Source: Ditylenchus dipsaci (Eukaryota > Nematoda > Chromadorea > Rhabditida > Anguinidae). Taken from it: a stretch of DNA of 64,000 nt. Positions 25,001 through 34,613 of this stretch are shown piece after piece. The position numbers and the translations under genes are program-made. The stretch's first letter is position 1. Each line of letters opens with the position of its first letter. Location: assembly GCA_004194705.1 (NCBI GenBank), contig SADC01000602.1, forward strand, positions 1 to 64,000, given 5' to 3'. The notes under the pieces were generated by a model. The model saw only the letters and a list, made by a program, of their open reading frames with translations, was not told the DNA's origin and did no database searches.

Positions 25001-28000
25001 GGGTTGAATTGGCCCTGCAATAAAAATAAAGGTTTAATCATTTGAAGTTACACTCAGTCCAATTAAATACCTTGTAAACTATTGTGGAGGAACTGAGGGA
25101 GACCACATAGCATTTGATTGACTGCTTTTCCATACCAGCAACGGTTTGTTTTCTGGAAAAAATTATTTGTTAGGTAATGGTTGCATCAATTTAACACGAG
25201 AAAGTCAGATCGTAACCTTTGTTCATTCTGGTACATTTTTTCACCTAGATCATTTCGTGTATGGGAGTATGGGTGTTTGCTAGTCATGAAGTGACCCAAT
25301 AACCGCTTTTAAATTAACGACAATTTCAGGAAAGTCGAAGAATCTCCCGAGGGGCAGACATCACTTATCTGTAGACCACATCTGTGACTGTAATATGTCA
25401 AAATAATCGTGAGGATCTGCCCTTTCGAATGATTGCAAGTGAGCTGCCATCTGTACGAAAACACTCGGAAAACCAGCATCCAACGCACAAATCCGCCATT
25501 TTCTCACTAGGTAAATTTACACTCAAAGCTGCTCGAAAGCATGTTACAGCTGTGTATAGCTGCTCAATGTTTAGACAATACTTATAGAGAAATTCGACAG
25601 CTACAAGATAGTTCAAAAAATCATCACAAAAAGTCAATAAAAGTCTTTCTGAAATTATAGGAAAAGAAGTAAAACTACCAATTTCATGGTATTGAAATTT
25701 AGAGGATACTCTGTTTGGCATGTTGCTGGTTGACTTTCCGGTAACATGCTTTCGAGCAGCTTTGAGTGTAAATTGGTAAAACAGCAACCGGATACAAATT
25801 GTAACTGGATACAGCAACCGGATACAAATCGCAACCGGATACAGCGACCGGATACGCAAAATGTGTTGTTGTTATTTTCGCCGTCTATTCATTGTTTTTC
25901 TGCTCTCTGTTTTATTTGGTCCGCACTGATTTTACTGTATTCAATTTCAAAGTTTTACTTTATTTTCAGATCTTGCGCCATGGAGTTAGTCTTTTTGTCA
26001 ATAGGTCCGACATTGAATTATTGACCCTACTTGGATATACCCCCCCCTCCAAATCAACTTTTTTTTAAAGTGTTTCCAAACACCTTATATCGACCTAAAA
26101 TGGCCTCAGAAGTTCAAAAAGACATTATTTTTCAAGTTTGGTCAATAAAAAATCGAGTTTTGGACACTTTAAAATTTTGACTTTTTACCTGTGTTATCAT
26201 GTTATGGTCACTGGAGCTGGGCAAAAATAGTCTCTAAATGCATTTTTGTTCAAGAGTCTTGCTCGGAATTATGTCTGAGGTAAGTGAGTGCGCGCATCTC
26301 TAACCAACCAAGCCCCCTGCGCCCCCTTCGGGGGCACAGGGGGCTTGGTTGCTTGGGGTTGAGATGCGCACACCCACATACCTTAGACGCAAATCACTCG
26401 AAAGTGACTCTGGATGCATAAAATGCATGCATACCAGAGTTTATTTATGCGGTAGGCCCCAGTCAACAAAACTATGTTCAACATCTTTCTTTTTGTTAGA
26501 AATTGGCACCTTTTTGGTCCATTTCCACCCAAATACAGACCTAAATCCCTTTAAAAATGGTCAAAATGGGTGATTTTGGTGGTCCCTAAGCTCAGTTTTT
26601 TATCAACCAGAACTTGAAAAAAATGCCTTTTTGAACTCCTGAGGCCATTTTAGGTCGATATAGGGTGTTTGGAAACACTTTTGAAAAAAGTTGATTTGGG
26701 GGGGGGGTGGTGTATATCCAAGTAGCGCCGAATTATTATTATATTCAGATTATGATATGTTGATCTTCTCGTCGCGCCGTCAACAAACACTCCTGCTGAA
26801 TTGCACGCAAATTATCTGTGATGGAACATTCAAATATGCGCCAAAGGAGACCAAGCAAATTTACCGTGTCTTTGGTTGGTTCGTCAAACTCATTCAACTC
26901 CGTAAGTCAGCTTTGCTCATGAAAAAATCAAAACTGTTATATAAGCGCATGTGGGAAAAGGGTAAGCATTTTGTTTCAATGGACACATTGAGTTGATTAA
27001 TTATTTATTAGTCAAGGAAGCGTTGCTCAACTTAGCTGTGGTGAATTTATGAATTTAAGACAAGCTGCTGCAATTTATAGCGACGCTCGAAGGCATCAAC
27101 CGTTGCGAAGAATAAGGTCACCGAATGCACAAATATCTCAGAAAAATATGCCGTCTAATGAGGATCAACTTCGCAGAGTTTCGTGAAGTCCTCGCACAAG
27201 ACGACAAAGAGGGAGAAGCCGTGTCCCAATCTCAAATCATGCATGCTGAGCAGAAGCAATTGGTCCAATTGAGTAAGAAAGAACGGCCGTCGAAAGTATA
27301 ACTCAGAATTGAATTGTGGTTTATTTGGTTTCTTTGAATTTTATCTTGGTTTGTTATTGAAGTTAGGTTGAATAAATGTTTCTTTCATCATTTGGTTGGT
27401 TTAATAACAAATTTAAAAAATTTTACCTGTTGCTGTATCCGGTTGCAATTGTATCCGGTTGCTGTACCCGGTTGCAAGTGTATCCGGTTACTGTATCCGG
27501 TTGCAAGTGTATCCGGTTACAATTTGTATCCGGTTGCTGAGCAGTAGTAAATTTACCTAGTGAGAAAATTGTGGATTTGTGCGTTGGATGCTGGTTTTCC
27601 GAGTGTTTTCGTACAGATGGCAGCTCACTTGCAATCATTCGAAAGGGCAGATCCTCACGATTATTTTGACATATTTACAGTCACAGATGTGGTCTACAGA
27701 TAAGTGATGTCTGCCCTCGGAGATTCTTCGACTTTCCTGAAATTGTCGTTAATTTAAAAGCGGTTATTGGGTCACTTCATGACTAGCAAACACCCATACT
27801 CCCATACACGAAAGTGATCTACGTGAAAAACTGTACCAGAATGAACAAAGGTTACGATCTGACTTTCTCGTGTTAATACTATAGAACTACCTAAGGATGT
27901 AGATACTTCGATCGAAACGCTCTTTGTCATCTGCATAATCGGCTGTCACAAACACCTGAAAGTGGTACAGCTGGTTTATTGTTACTGTTTACTGTTTGCT

Positions 28001-30585
28001 ACAAATACACTTTTGCCTATTATAAGTTACCGTATTATTGTAAAACGGCAGCCCTCTCGACTTTGAGAACCTGTGACTAGGGTTGACTTATGCCCCGGCC
28101 ATTTAATAATTGGGCATATGCCCTGCATTTTCCAACTTTTCGGGCATTTTACAAATTTTTGCCATCAATCAATTTTTAATCAACAAATTTCGAATATCAT
28201 CAATAATACATATCAAAATAACCTGATTTGGTGTATTTTTAATATTGTCTTGAGATCTTTCATTTAATAACAGCAATTCACAACATCATCAAAAATAAAA
28301 TAATCGGAATTAGAGATATGAAATAGGAAAATACAGTTAACAGTACATCCACAGTTAACTGTTCATTCACAGTTAACAGTACATCTGGCACTCCTTTTCC
28401 TTGACTTCTTTTCGAGAAACTTAAGACAGATAGTGGTGCTTTTTGTGAACCTTTCGTACTTTAAAAAAAAACACTCTTTTTCAGCTGAAAATTTTCATTC
28501 TGAGGCACCTTAGTATACGAAATTTCCTCAGGAATTCGAATGAATTAACAAAAGTTCAAAATAATACTTGGTTTTCGAGATAGGATATGATCTATATGTT
28601 AAAAATTACTGACCAACCTCAGGTCATATTCGGAAACCAACATATATTTTAAATTTCAGTTTTTTTTCTCAAAAATATATAGGAGGAAATGTTATTAAAA
28701 AATTACCATAACTGTTCTTTGACTTTTGGAGACTACCAAATCTCAAAAATATATAGGAGGAAAATGCCCGAAATTATACGGCCGCGCATTTCATGATAAA
28801 TGCCCGACATATGCCCATTGCCCAACCCTACCTGTGACTCACCCAGAGCGAATATCTTGCAACACTATTTTAGCGTTCATTTAGCTTCCACGACTTATAC
28901 CAATTGCTCTTTTTTATTTTGGCATAATCACCCAAAAAACTTGAGATCGGCCTCGAAATTTCTCGATTTTCGGGCCTTTAAGGGGCATCAGTCTATTACA
29001 AGAAAAAATGGTATTTTAAAAATTATGGCTGTGATGCGAAAGGTTCTATTTGTAAAGTGGACCAGACAAAATATAAAATTCCTCTGTTTGAAAGATACAG
29101 CCCTTTTGAATTGGAAAAATGTGGTCATTTCTAGAAACGATCGGCAAAATCGAAATCCTTGCAATTTTCGTAATGGACTCACCGCACACATCTGAGAAAA
29201 GGTTTTGAAATTTATGGAAAGGTGTCGGACCCACCTAGGGTTGAACTTGAGGTGGTGCCACTATATCAGAGGTTTGATATATTTACCCTTTTCTATATCT
29301 CTACATAGTATTTGGGACGGTGGTGTCTGTCTGTTTGGATTTCATTTAAAGAAATTCAAATTTTGCCGCTTGAGATAAAGTAGGGGTTTTGTGGGAAGTC
29401 TCAAACAAATTTAAATTAAATTTTTTTTTGAATTAGCGTCATTAAAATCAGATCGAACAAGCTTAGCAATATTCTGTCGTCAGAAATATGGTATTGTCTG
29501 TCGCGAAAATAATTCTATAGGCGACGATAGGCGCCTTCTGACCCTTGTTATCTATATTTACCTGACGAATGCAGGGCTCAGTCTTCCTGGCCTCCTCACC
29601 CAAACACTTAGAGTTGGTTTTTAGGGGTCGCCATGAGATCACTCTCAAGTCACAGCCTCTGGCTAATTCACAAAAGATTCCTTGGCCTGTTTGTAGGAGT
29701 CCAGATGCAGGAACAGAATTCCTGTAGCGTATTGTCCATGGGGTGGCAGATCAATATTCGTGTTTCTGAGTAAAAATTACTAATGCATATGTTAATAGAG
29801 AAGAAAAGCATTACTTTTTAATCTCGTCCCTGTATAGCTTGTCAGGGATGGCTGTAAGCACACCAGCCCCGTCCCCAGAATCATTGTCACAACCACAGGC
29901 ACCTCTATGGGCCATCCTTTCCAACATAATGCGTCCTTCTTGCAGAATCTGAAATATTTGGAGGAGTGTATTGGAAGTGCAAATTTTTTAATTTTGAATA
30001 TTTTTTTAAATAGTAAACAGACTTTTTTATTTTAATTTCAGGTATTGTCTTGTCTTTTTAGCGTGCCACACCAAATTCTTTGACTTTTGGAAGTGAAAAC
30101 TGGATCCTGGTTACGATTATCTATAAGAGGTCAATACAGTCGACGATCAATATAGCCGTACAAAACCATGTCCCACTTCCCCCCTCCCACTCCATAAGAT
30201 AAATATTTCAAATTTTCCAGTTGATGACTTACAATCAGTGTTGTAAATTTCAAAATTACGGCACCGGCACCAGTGCATGGAACCAAGAACCTAAAACCCT
30301 TGGGTTCGTGGTTCCTCAAAAAGAAACTATGGTTTTGATTTTTAGCACTGAATTATTCAGTTCACAATTTTGGTTTGAAAATCTTGACAGAATTCCAAAA
30401 ACTGTAAATCTATTTTTAGCATAGCTATGTGTGTACAAAAATAACAAATGCAAACCAACCTTATGAGTAGCTATGCCCTTGATTGAGGTTACAAAGCCCA
30501 CTCCACAATTGTCTTTCTCGAGTTGAGGCCTCCATAGTGTTTTGGTAGCTGCCTGCTGGAACTGCTCTTCTGTTAGGATCACCAT
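8911..30585 (-). CDS. Glutamate synthase (GOGAT), 5' part, 22 exons
   Basis: Makes glutamate from glutamine and 2-oxoglutarate with NAD(P)H. Exons read on the minus strand: 30585-30460, 29948-29815, 29765-29562, 27955-27891, 25152-25071, 25014-24930, 24871-24797, 24661-24532, 24105-24042, 23990-about 23966, 23905-23789, 23733-23628, 12947-12807, 12672-12533, 10048-10009, 9953-9941, 9880-9834, 9744-9681, 9629-9541, 9484-9394, 9342-9270, 9001-8911. They encode about 667 residues, one third of a eukaryotic GOGAT. Landmarks in order are DNCGVGF (nucleophile Cys of the class II amidotransferase), [83 protein letters not shown] and [10 protein letters not shown]. The FMN, iron-sulfur and NADPH parts are missing and presumably lie beyond position 1. 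Seven exon positions need one base restored or removed to keep frame; splice phases agree after correction. Similarity judged from memory of yeast and C. elegans proteins. Confidence 0.93.
10271..10435. mobile_element. Short pogo/Tigger-like MITE
   Basis: 165 bp; starts CAAGTCAACTCCCGATTTA and ends TAAATCGGGAGTTGACTG, with TA on both sides. GTGTACACTAA subrepeats lie near both ends. It sits inside a larger inverted repeat (GTTTCGTAACGAGACAATTT at about 10185, inverse at about 12130). Confidence 0.82.
10686..11839. mobile_element. TACCGTA element, 1.15 kb
   Basis: Starts TACCGTATTTCCTCTAATAG and ends with CTAATAGAGGAAATACGGTA (inverse). Multiple TAATATAAGCCCCC subrepeats lie at the left (10700-10830) and inverse at the right (11740-11830). 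The interior (10850-11700) holds no convincing frame and includes 11210-11410, related to the palindrome at 1.4-2.0 kb. Confidence 0.85.
12170..12530. other. Intron sequence without recognised features
   Basis: AT-rich GOGAT intron sequence. A T-arm-like GGCGGGTTCGAACTG at 12373 is the only noteworthy motif. Confidence 0.5.
12533..12947 (-). CDS. GOGAT exons 13-14
   Basis: Exon 13 (12947-12807, 47 codons, phase 0 at both ends) reads [19 protein letters not shown] and continues into a charged linker, as in other GOGATs after the amidotransferase core. Exon 14 (12672-12533) ends in LDSDRR with donor GTAAGT. In other GOGATs about 25 residues (a stretch like FGYT..LNLLLLPM) lie between this point and [10 protein letters not shown]. 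No matching exon was found between 10049 and 12532, although the exon 14 to exon 15 phases join in frame without it. Either it is hidden in unrecognised sequence or it was lost from gene or assembly. Confidence 0.88.
13125..14335. other. AT-rich intron DNA with Tigger-like scars
   Basis: TATCGAGCGTTGACTGTATA (13134) and GAGTTGACTGTAAC (13213) are right termini, and TTACAGTCGAGTGCCGATGT (about 14000) a left terminus, of pogo/Tigger-like elements. Nothing else is recognised; short frames have no support. Confidence 0.55.
14340..15360. repeat. Nested inverted repeats around core hairpin copy 3
   Basis: Outer arms carry CTTGCGGCCGACATTTGCGG (about 14360) and inverse-type GGGCCGCAAATGTTGGGCCG (15300-15340). 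Inside, 14497-14872 is a palindrome (GACGTTGGCGAATATGAAAC to GTTTCATATTCGCAAACGTC) whose arms contain GTATATATGGAGATACTTAT. The core hairpin follows at 14870-15130. Confidence 0.75.
14870..15130 (+). repeat. Core double-hairpin element, copy 3
   Basis: CTAAGGTATGTGGGTGTGCG, hairpin with CCAAGCCCCTGCGCC, GAGATGCGCACACC, TACCTTAAACACAAATCACT, then GACTCTGGATGCATG / CATGCATACCAGAGT and TTATTTATGCGGTAGGCC. Here both halves carry the GTATGTGGGTGTGCGC version of the first stem. Confidence 0.82.
15440..17880. other. GOGAT intron without recognised genes
   Basis: AT-rich. Contains a Tigger-like remnant near 16790 and a repeat piece (CACAAGGATTCGAATTTTAC, 16694) shared with 4.1 and 29.1 kb. A 92-codon plus-strand frame at 17224-17502 opens with MLFLLLHF and could hold an upstream flp-3 signal exon, but no cleavage site, donor match or homology supports this. 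Confidence 0.45.
18655..18870. repeat. Palindromic MITE upstream of flp-3
   Basis: GATCTTGGCTTCTAAAAAGC / TATCAAACTTCACTGAATAG pairs with TCAGTGAAGTTTGATAGCTT / GAAAGTCAAGATCC. Arms of about 90 bp, non-coding. Confidence 0.75.
19195..19580 (+). CDS. flp-3: flp-3-like FMRFamide-related neuropeptide precursor
   Basis: Secreted precursor cut at basic sites to give amidated peptides that act on G-protein-coupled receptors. Visible parts are a hydrophobic piece LLLPLAV, a Gln/Asn-rich spacer, LLLQYLEKR with a basic cleavage site, then SPLGTMRF (19450-19473), NPLGTMRF followed by GKR (19503-19535) and SNPLGTMRL followed by AR (19536-19568), stop TAA at 19580. A frame break at 19474 replaces the expected GKR; one missing G explains it. 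The last repeat lacks the amidating Gly and the final Phe, so it may give no mature peptide. An AATAAA lies at 19632. The true 5' end is unsure: 19195 is only the first in-frame ATG, and a signal-peptide exon may lie upstream, with acceptor-like TTTGTGCAG near 19268. The gene is nested antisense in a GOGAT intron. The PLGTMRF peptide family is known from nematode flp-3. Confidence 0.85.
19632..19637 (+). promoter_or_regulatory. Poly(A) signal AATAAA of the flp-3-like gene
   Basis: AATAAA 52 bp after the stop codon on the same strand, a normal distance for a nematode 3' UTR. Confidence 0.6.
20150..21600 (-). pseudogene. CR1/Jockey-like non-LTR reverse transcriptase remnant
   Basis: Minus-strand pieces in changing frames follow the order of a non-LTR polymerase: [20 protein letters not shown] and SFEVLSGVP (21576-21370), FADDLKAY catalytic box (about 21290), [20 protein letters not shown] and [10 protein letters not shown] (about 21010-20900), [20 protein letters not shown] (about 20570-20500) and [20 protein letters not shown] (about 20365-20300). 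A repeat insertion lies near 20700-20880. The fragment has no endonuclease part, and frameshifts and stops make it inactive. It lies in the GOGAT intron. Confidence 0.88.
22149..22605. mobile_element. hAT-like palindromic MITE with 8-bp duplication
   Basis: Flanked by GTACAGCT at 22141-22148 and 22606-22613. Termini CACTGTTCCGAAACTC and GAGTTCGGAAACACTG. Almost the whole element is a palindrome rich in CTTGAGTTTAC steps; the apex is near 22373. Non-coding. Confidence 0.88.
22620..23620. other. GOGAT intron without recognised features
   Basis: AT-rich, with a short TGTGTGTGTGTTG run (22720) and GTAGTGGG repeats near 23280-23320. Nothing else recognised. Confidence 0.45.
23628..30585 (-). CDS. 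GOGAT exons 1-12: glutaminase (GATase II) domain
   Basis: This block of the glutamate synthase holds the amidotransferase domain that hydrolyses glutamine and feeds ammonia to the synthase site. The ATG at 30585 is preceded in frame by an open stretch back to a TGA, so a few upstream codons or a spliced leader exon cannot be excluded. The catalytic Cys is about residue 28, in DNCGVGF, and would need removal of a short propeptide. Base introns are about 50-60 bp (25070-25015 is 56 bp); larger ones contain transposons. Single-base losses relative to the expected frame lie near 29673, 24845, 24619, 24085, 23866 and 23842. Exon 10 (23990 to 23966 or 23962) has an uncertain 3' end and one extra or missing base. 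Confidence 0.9.
24133..24310. repeat. Insertion with TGACGGGGGGG and TTTTACCTACACCGTTTT repeats
   Basis: Two copies of TCTGACGGGGGGG-type and two of TTTTACCTACACCGTTTT lie between GOGAT exons 8 and 9. It looks like a truncated mobile element; class unknown. Confidence 0.5.
25511..25776. mobile_element. Small MITE inside the left arm of the Mutator-like element
   Basis: ACACTCAAAGCTGCTCGAAA at the left and TTTCGAGCAGCTTTGAGTGT at the right form the inverted ends. The interior is AT-rich, with no frame. The right arm of the host element lacks it, so it is a later insertion. Confidence 0.7.
26023..26729. mobile_element. Composite fold-back element with core hairpin copy 4
   Basis: Flanked by exact 8-bp duplications GAATTATT (26015-26022 and 26730-26737). 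Arms: CTACTTGGATATACCCCCCC with CAAATCAACTTTTTT, then CACCTTATATCGACCTAAAA and TGGCCTCAGAAGTTC; the inverse at 26640-26729. The core hairpin element (26204-26475) lies in the centre. The insertion splits the MULE transposase frame. Confidence 0.88.
26204..26475 (+). repeat. Core double-hairpin element, copy 4
   Basis: Best preserved copy: GGAGCTGGGCAAAAATAG, GTCTTGCTCGGAATTATGTC, TGAGGTAAGTGAGTGCGCGC, CCAAGCCCCCTGCGCCCC / GGGGGCACAGGGGGCTTGG, GAGATGCGCACACCCACATA, ACTCTGGATGCATAAAATGC, ATGCATACCAGAGT, TTATTTATGCGGTAGGCCCC. Confidence 0.87.
28078..28830. mobile_element. hAT-like element with TAGGGTTG termini
   Basis: Begins TAGGGTTGACTTATGCCC and ends CCCATTGCCCAACCCTA, with exact 8-bp duplications CCTGTGAC (28070-28077; 28831-28838). 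Subterminal GGGCATATGCCC motifs are as at 2.65 kb. The interior includes CAGTTAACTGT repeats (28340-28385) and two copies of ATATATAGGAGGAAA. Non-coding; sits in GOGAT intron 3. Confidence 0.9.
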
Positions 30586-30599
30586 GCCTAATCTGGATG

Positions 30600-33430
30600 T
30601 TGTCCTGATGGGTTTGCTTGCTTGGATTACTTGAAGTCAAAATAATAAATAGGCGTTGGGAAAACTTATTCCTGCAATTGAATACACATTTATTTCAGTG
30701 TGTAGAGCAGGAAAATATTTGACTTGCACCATTAATTAAAACACATTAATATGCAAATACGCGTAAGTTTTTTAAAGTGGGATTTTTTGGGATGTGAGCC
30801 CGTATCTCAGGAACCCGTATCATGGATTGGTCGGTTTTCAGCCGATAATTGAATAGTGTTACTAGTCCCTAGCAAAAAATTCTAATCCTGTCTTTGTCCA
30901 ATCTCTAATACGCAAAATTTCACCGAAAGCTATTAAAAAAGTACTGTACAATGTAATAGGGCAAAACTTTTTTCTATGGCCAAAACACTTTCTTCTCTCG
31001 CCGAAAAAGTGGTCGCCGAAACACTTTTTTCTGCCGTCAAATACTTTTCTTGTCACCAAAAAGTTTTTTTTATTCAAAAAGTTTCTTTTGAAGACCAGTG
31101 AAAAACTTTTGAATAAGGAAAACTCTTTGGCGACAGAAAAAGTTTTACCCAATGTGATATTTCTGTGAAATTCAGGTTAAAAAATAATTTTTTCGTTATT
31201 TGTAGGGTTAATAGGATTTTGAATGAAAAAAAATATGTCATCAAAGGTACAAAGTGAAACTGTTTTAGAACTCTCTGAATGATTGCAAAAATGTCACACA
31301 AAACAGAAAAAAGAATGTTGGCCGCAAACTTGAAGAAGCCAGAAATCTTCGAAAGCGCATATAGCGATCGAAAGTCCAAGGACTCTATGGATGGGCTGGT
31401 ACGCTAAGAAGATAATAGAATAGACTGAAATTCTTATAAGGACTGTGAACCAGTGCTGTAAATTTCGGAATTTCGGCACCGGCCTGAAAATTCTTGGCAC
31501 AATAGTTGGGAACCAACTTGAAGGGGTGTCCATTTATCAAGCGTCGACTGTAAGATATATGAACAAACATAAACAGATGAATAAAAAAATTAGAACAGAA
31601 CTTTCTGAACCCAAATGATTTCATCGAAATGAAAACCACATAAATTTAACCCACTACACAACCCCAAAAATATAGACTTGCAAAATACACATAGACCTTA
31701 TTTTACAAACAAATTTTATCAATCTATGTGCCCTAAATCAGTCACCCCAAACCGGTCATTTATTTTATCAGACAAGCACACCAACACATGTCCTCCCTTG
31801 GCTAACCACCACCACCCAAACCAATCAGATAACTAATGAAACTGATAAAAAAAGTGGTGGTCAAAGTCACATACACCTTCAAATAAATTACCACAAAATA
31901 GCCAGCATTAATTAACAAGTCTGAAAATTGTTTGCAGAACAAACAAAAAGGACTATTAATAGCTGAAAAAGGCGCAATACTAGATGACTTAGAGGCTGTG
32001 TAATGGAGATGGAACATTCATTTGCATCTCTGACAGTTGCTGCTGCTGCCTTTGCTTTCCTTTCAATCATACTACTGCCCCGATCAAAGAACCCAGAGAA
32101 GCAAACTGTTTGACCCCTTTTTTCCCCTCTTTCCTATCTTCTTTTTGACTACTAATAACAAACTGACAATGATCGTCAGCAGCATTGTTTTGGGACTCTT
32201 ACCACCAAAACAGTTTAGGCGAATTTAGATTGTCTGCTGGGGTGCAGAGCTGCCTCTTTGGGTTGGGAAAAACGTTCAAAGATCAGTCAATCAAACAGGC
32301 TCTTTGGAGATAAGCGTGAAATTGGCTATTGCTGCGAAAGGATGTTTTGGTTGCACCCGTTGGAAAGAAATACATTTTGTAGGTAGTACTTTTGGGTTTT
32401 TCGGACAGCTTTTTGGCACACTTTTATACTTTGTGAATAGAAGAGGGGTTGTATTTAATGAGTATTTGCAAAAAAGGGTGCACACACAGTGAGTCTTTTC
32501 AGTCTAACTGACATCAGTATTTCTGTTCCCCTTATTCTATACTAGAGACATAGGTGTCTAGTATAGAATCGAATATAATTTTTATAATTTTTTTTGAGAT
32601 TTTACGACTAAGCCCCCACTTTTCAAATTCAAGGGGCAAAATCTCAATCTTTTTCACAGGAAACCCAAATCTAATTGGAAAAGGTTATCCGCCGTCGAAA
32701 GAGCTTTTCAATGAGTACAAATATGTGAATAAAAATATGCCAAATAAAAAAGCCGTTTTGTGACCAAATGAGCACTCATGAGATTTAAATAGGGTTGTGA
32801 AAATGCTCGAGCAGATTGATTTCGAGCATATACTCGAGCATTTGCCTTTTTTCGAGCATATGCTCGAAATTCATCAATCCGCTCGAGTATATGCATTGAA
32901 ACCTAAAATTTCAACTTAAAATGTCGAAATCTCAATTTTCTTTAACAAACCATACATCTAATCGTGAAAGGTCCTCCGCCATTGAAAAAGCTTTCGAATA
33001 AGTACAAACATGCAAATAAAAATATTTCACTAAAAAAGTTTTTGCTTGTGACCAAAGATATACTCAAAAGCGTTGGGCATCCACCCACCCGCACATCCCA
33101 AATACTATATAGAGACGGCCCTCGATTAAGAAAACGTGTTGTTGGCATCGTATTTTTGACTTGTTATCTGAATATAACTCTCTGACGCGTTGCGATCCAA
33201 ATTCAAGCCAATGAGATGAGCTACAAAATGGGTGGTAATTTGTATGAAAGCTCTCTGTAAAAAGCGGGTAAAAAATACGATGCCAAAAACATTGGCTGCT
33301 TGCTTTTTTTTCTCATCTGATGCAGCATTTGTAATACAGTCCACTCTCGATACAACGGCGCTCCCGGGACCGGCCATCAGCGGTGTTGTATCGAGAGTAT
33401 CACTTTTCCGAGGAAATTAGCCAAACGTTT
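30600..33430. other. Upstream region of GOGAT, no gene recognised
   Basis: Contains Tigger-like scars (30135; CAAGCGTCGACTGTAAGAT near 31540; a left end with hairpin CAGTCCACTCTCGATACAAC at 33336-33400), AAAGTTTTT/GCCGAAAAAGT degenerate repeats at 30960-31140, and a CTCGAGCATATGCTCGA-rich TAGGGTTG element fragment at 32789-32895. A GOGAT promoter should lie near 30600-31000 but no motif is distinctive. Confidence 0.45.
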
Positions 33431-33440
33431 GGGTTAATAT

Positions 33441-33937
33441 TAGGGTTGGAATAAGACCGGTCCGAATCTTTTTCGGGATATTCCCGGTCTAAATCTTTTT
33501 TCCGGTCTGATTCGGTCCAAATCTTTTTATGTCCAATAATAAAAAAAACAAATCATGAAAAATCAATTAAATTCGTTAAAGAATACATCAAAATAATCAT
33601 CAAATATAATACCATTAAAAACGGTGGTTATATTTTTAGAATATCTGGATACCCGTTCAGGTTGGTTTACCTTGGCCATCAAGCAAAAAGTCAATTCTTG
33701 GTCAAATTTTTTCTTATCAAAAAGTGTCAACCGCCACTTAAAACATGTTTTAAGCATGATTTCAGGTGCAGAAACGTTGAAAAAAGATGATTTTGGGCGA
33801 TTTTGGGTCACGTAGGGATTTTTTACTCCAGTTAAAATGTTTATTTTCGAAAAGATTCGGACCGATTTTTCATTGTCGGTCCGAATCTAAGATTCGGACC
33901 GGGAATAAACCGGGAATATTCCCATCACCCAACCCTA
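33441..33937. mobile_element. hAT-like palindrome with TAGGGTTGG termini
   Basis: Termini TAGGGTTGG and CCAACCCTA, exact 8-bp duplications GTTAATAT (33433-33440; 33938-33945). Arms share GGTCCGAATCTTTT and GGGAATATTCCC steps. Non-coding. Confidence 0.9.
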
Positions 33938-34613
33938 GTTAATATGAGCTAAAGTGCGTTACAGTGAAAAAAGGGAGGGCAGAAATTTCTTCTTCTCTCA
34001 AAAATTTTCTATAAGCGTTCAACCTGTTCCGGCGAAAGTTTTCTGCCTACTTTTTAAAAGTAGGATAAGGTCATCCAATATCAGATTTTAAACTAAACGA
34101 GTGAAAATTGGAATGGTTTTTTTTAACTGCATGATCTTCTCCATAATTTGCAGTGTAACGCGCTGGTATGCCCCTTTGATTATTGAGAACGGAATGGAAC
34201 AAGTAGTACAAGAGATAATTCTACTTGCACTGTTAGAAACGGTTTGACGATGCACAAAAGGGCACGCCTGAGCCATTTGGACAGAAAAAAAAATATTTTC
34301 AAGCCGCTAAAATTATCAACCAATGCGATCAATGTCTTTGTCAATGAAACAGCCTTATTTCACTATTAAAACGATGAATAAAGCTGTCTACAGATAAACT
34401 TTCAAAACAAGGAAAAATTGGATGCTATATTTTCAGAAGCTGCTTTCAATCAATAATATACAGGCCGAGAAATCCGGCCGTTTCAAACACGTATTTTGTA
34501 ACTTTTTTCTCCAACATGATCTCAAAATTTTCTTTTCGCGTATCAATTTTCTTCGAACCCTAACTTTGGTATATAAAATGCCTGAAATAAAAATTGTCAT
34601 GAATTTATTAAAT

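Larger units (their letters stand above)
25972..27300 (+). pseudogene. MULE transposase fragment, interrupted
   Basis: After a TTTATTTTCAG acceptor at 25962-25972, the frame reads [16 protein letters not shown], is broken by the 26023-26729 insertion, and resumes [20 protein letters not shown], then [20 protein letters not shown]. The CDGTFK..P..F.Q.Y..hG pattern is the start of the MULE DDE domain (first catalytic Asp). Downstream text to 27300 is broken by stops. Not active. Confidence 0.75.
25191..27876 (+). mobile_element. Mutator-like element filling GOGAT intron 4
   Basis: Long terminal inverted repeats: TTAACACGAGAAAGTCAGAT at the left and its inverse at 27857-27876, running about 325 bp inward, followed by GCAACCGGATACA minisatellite in inverse orientation at the two sides (25779-25857; 27427-27540). 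The interior encodes a MULE-type transposase fragment. Two younger insertions are inside (25511-25776; 26023-26729). No clear 8-9 bp target duplication was seen. Its ends are 38 and 14 bp from the flanking exons. Confidence 0.75.

Noticed and set aside
25398..25859. 153-codon minus-strand frame as a gene
   Set aside because: It runs through the terminal inverted repeat and minisatellite of the Mutator-like element; the same peptide appears in inverse copy at 27423.
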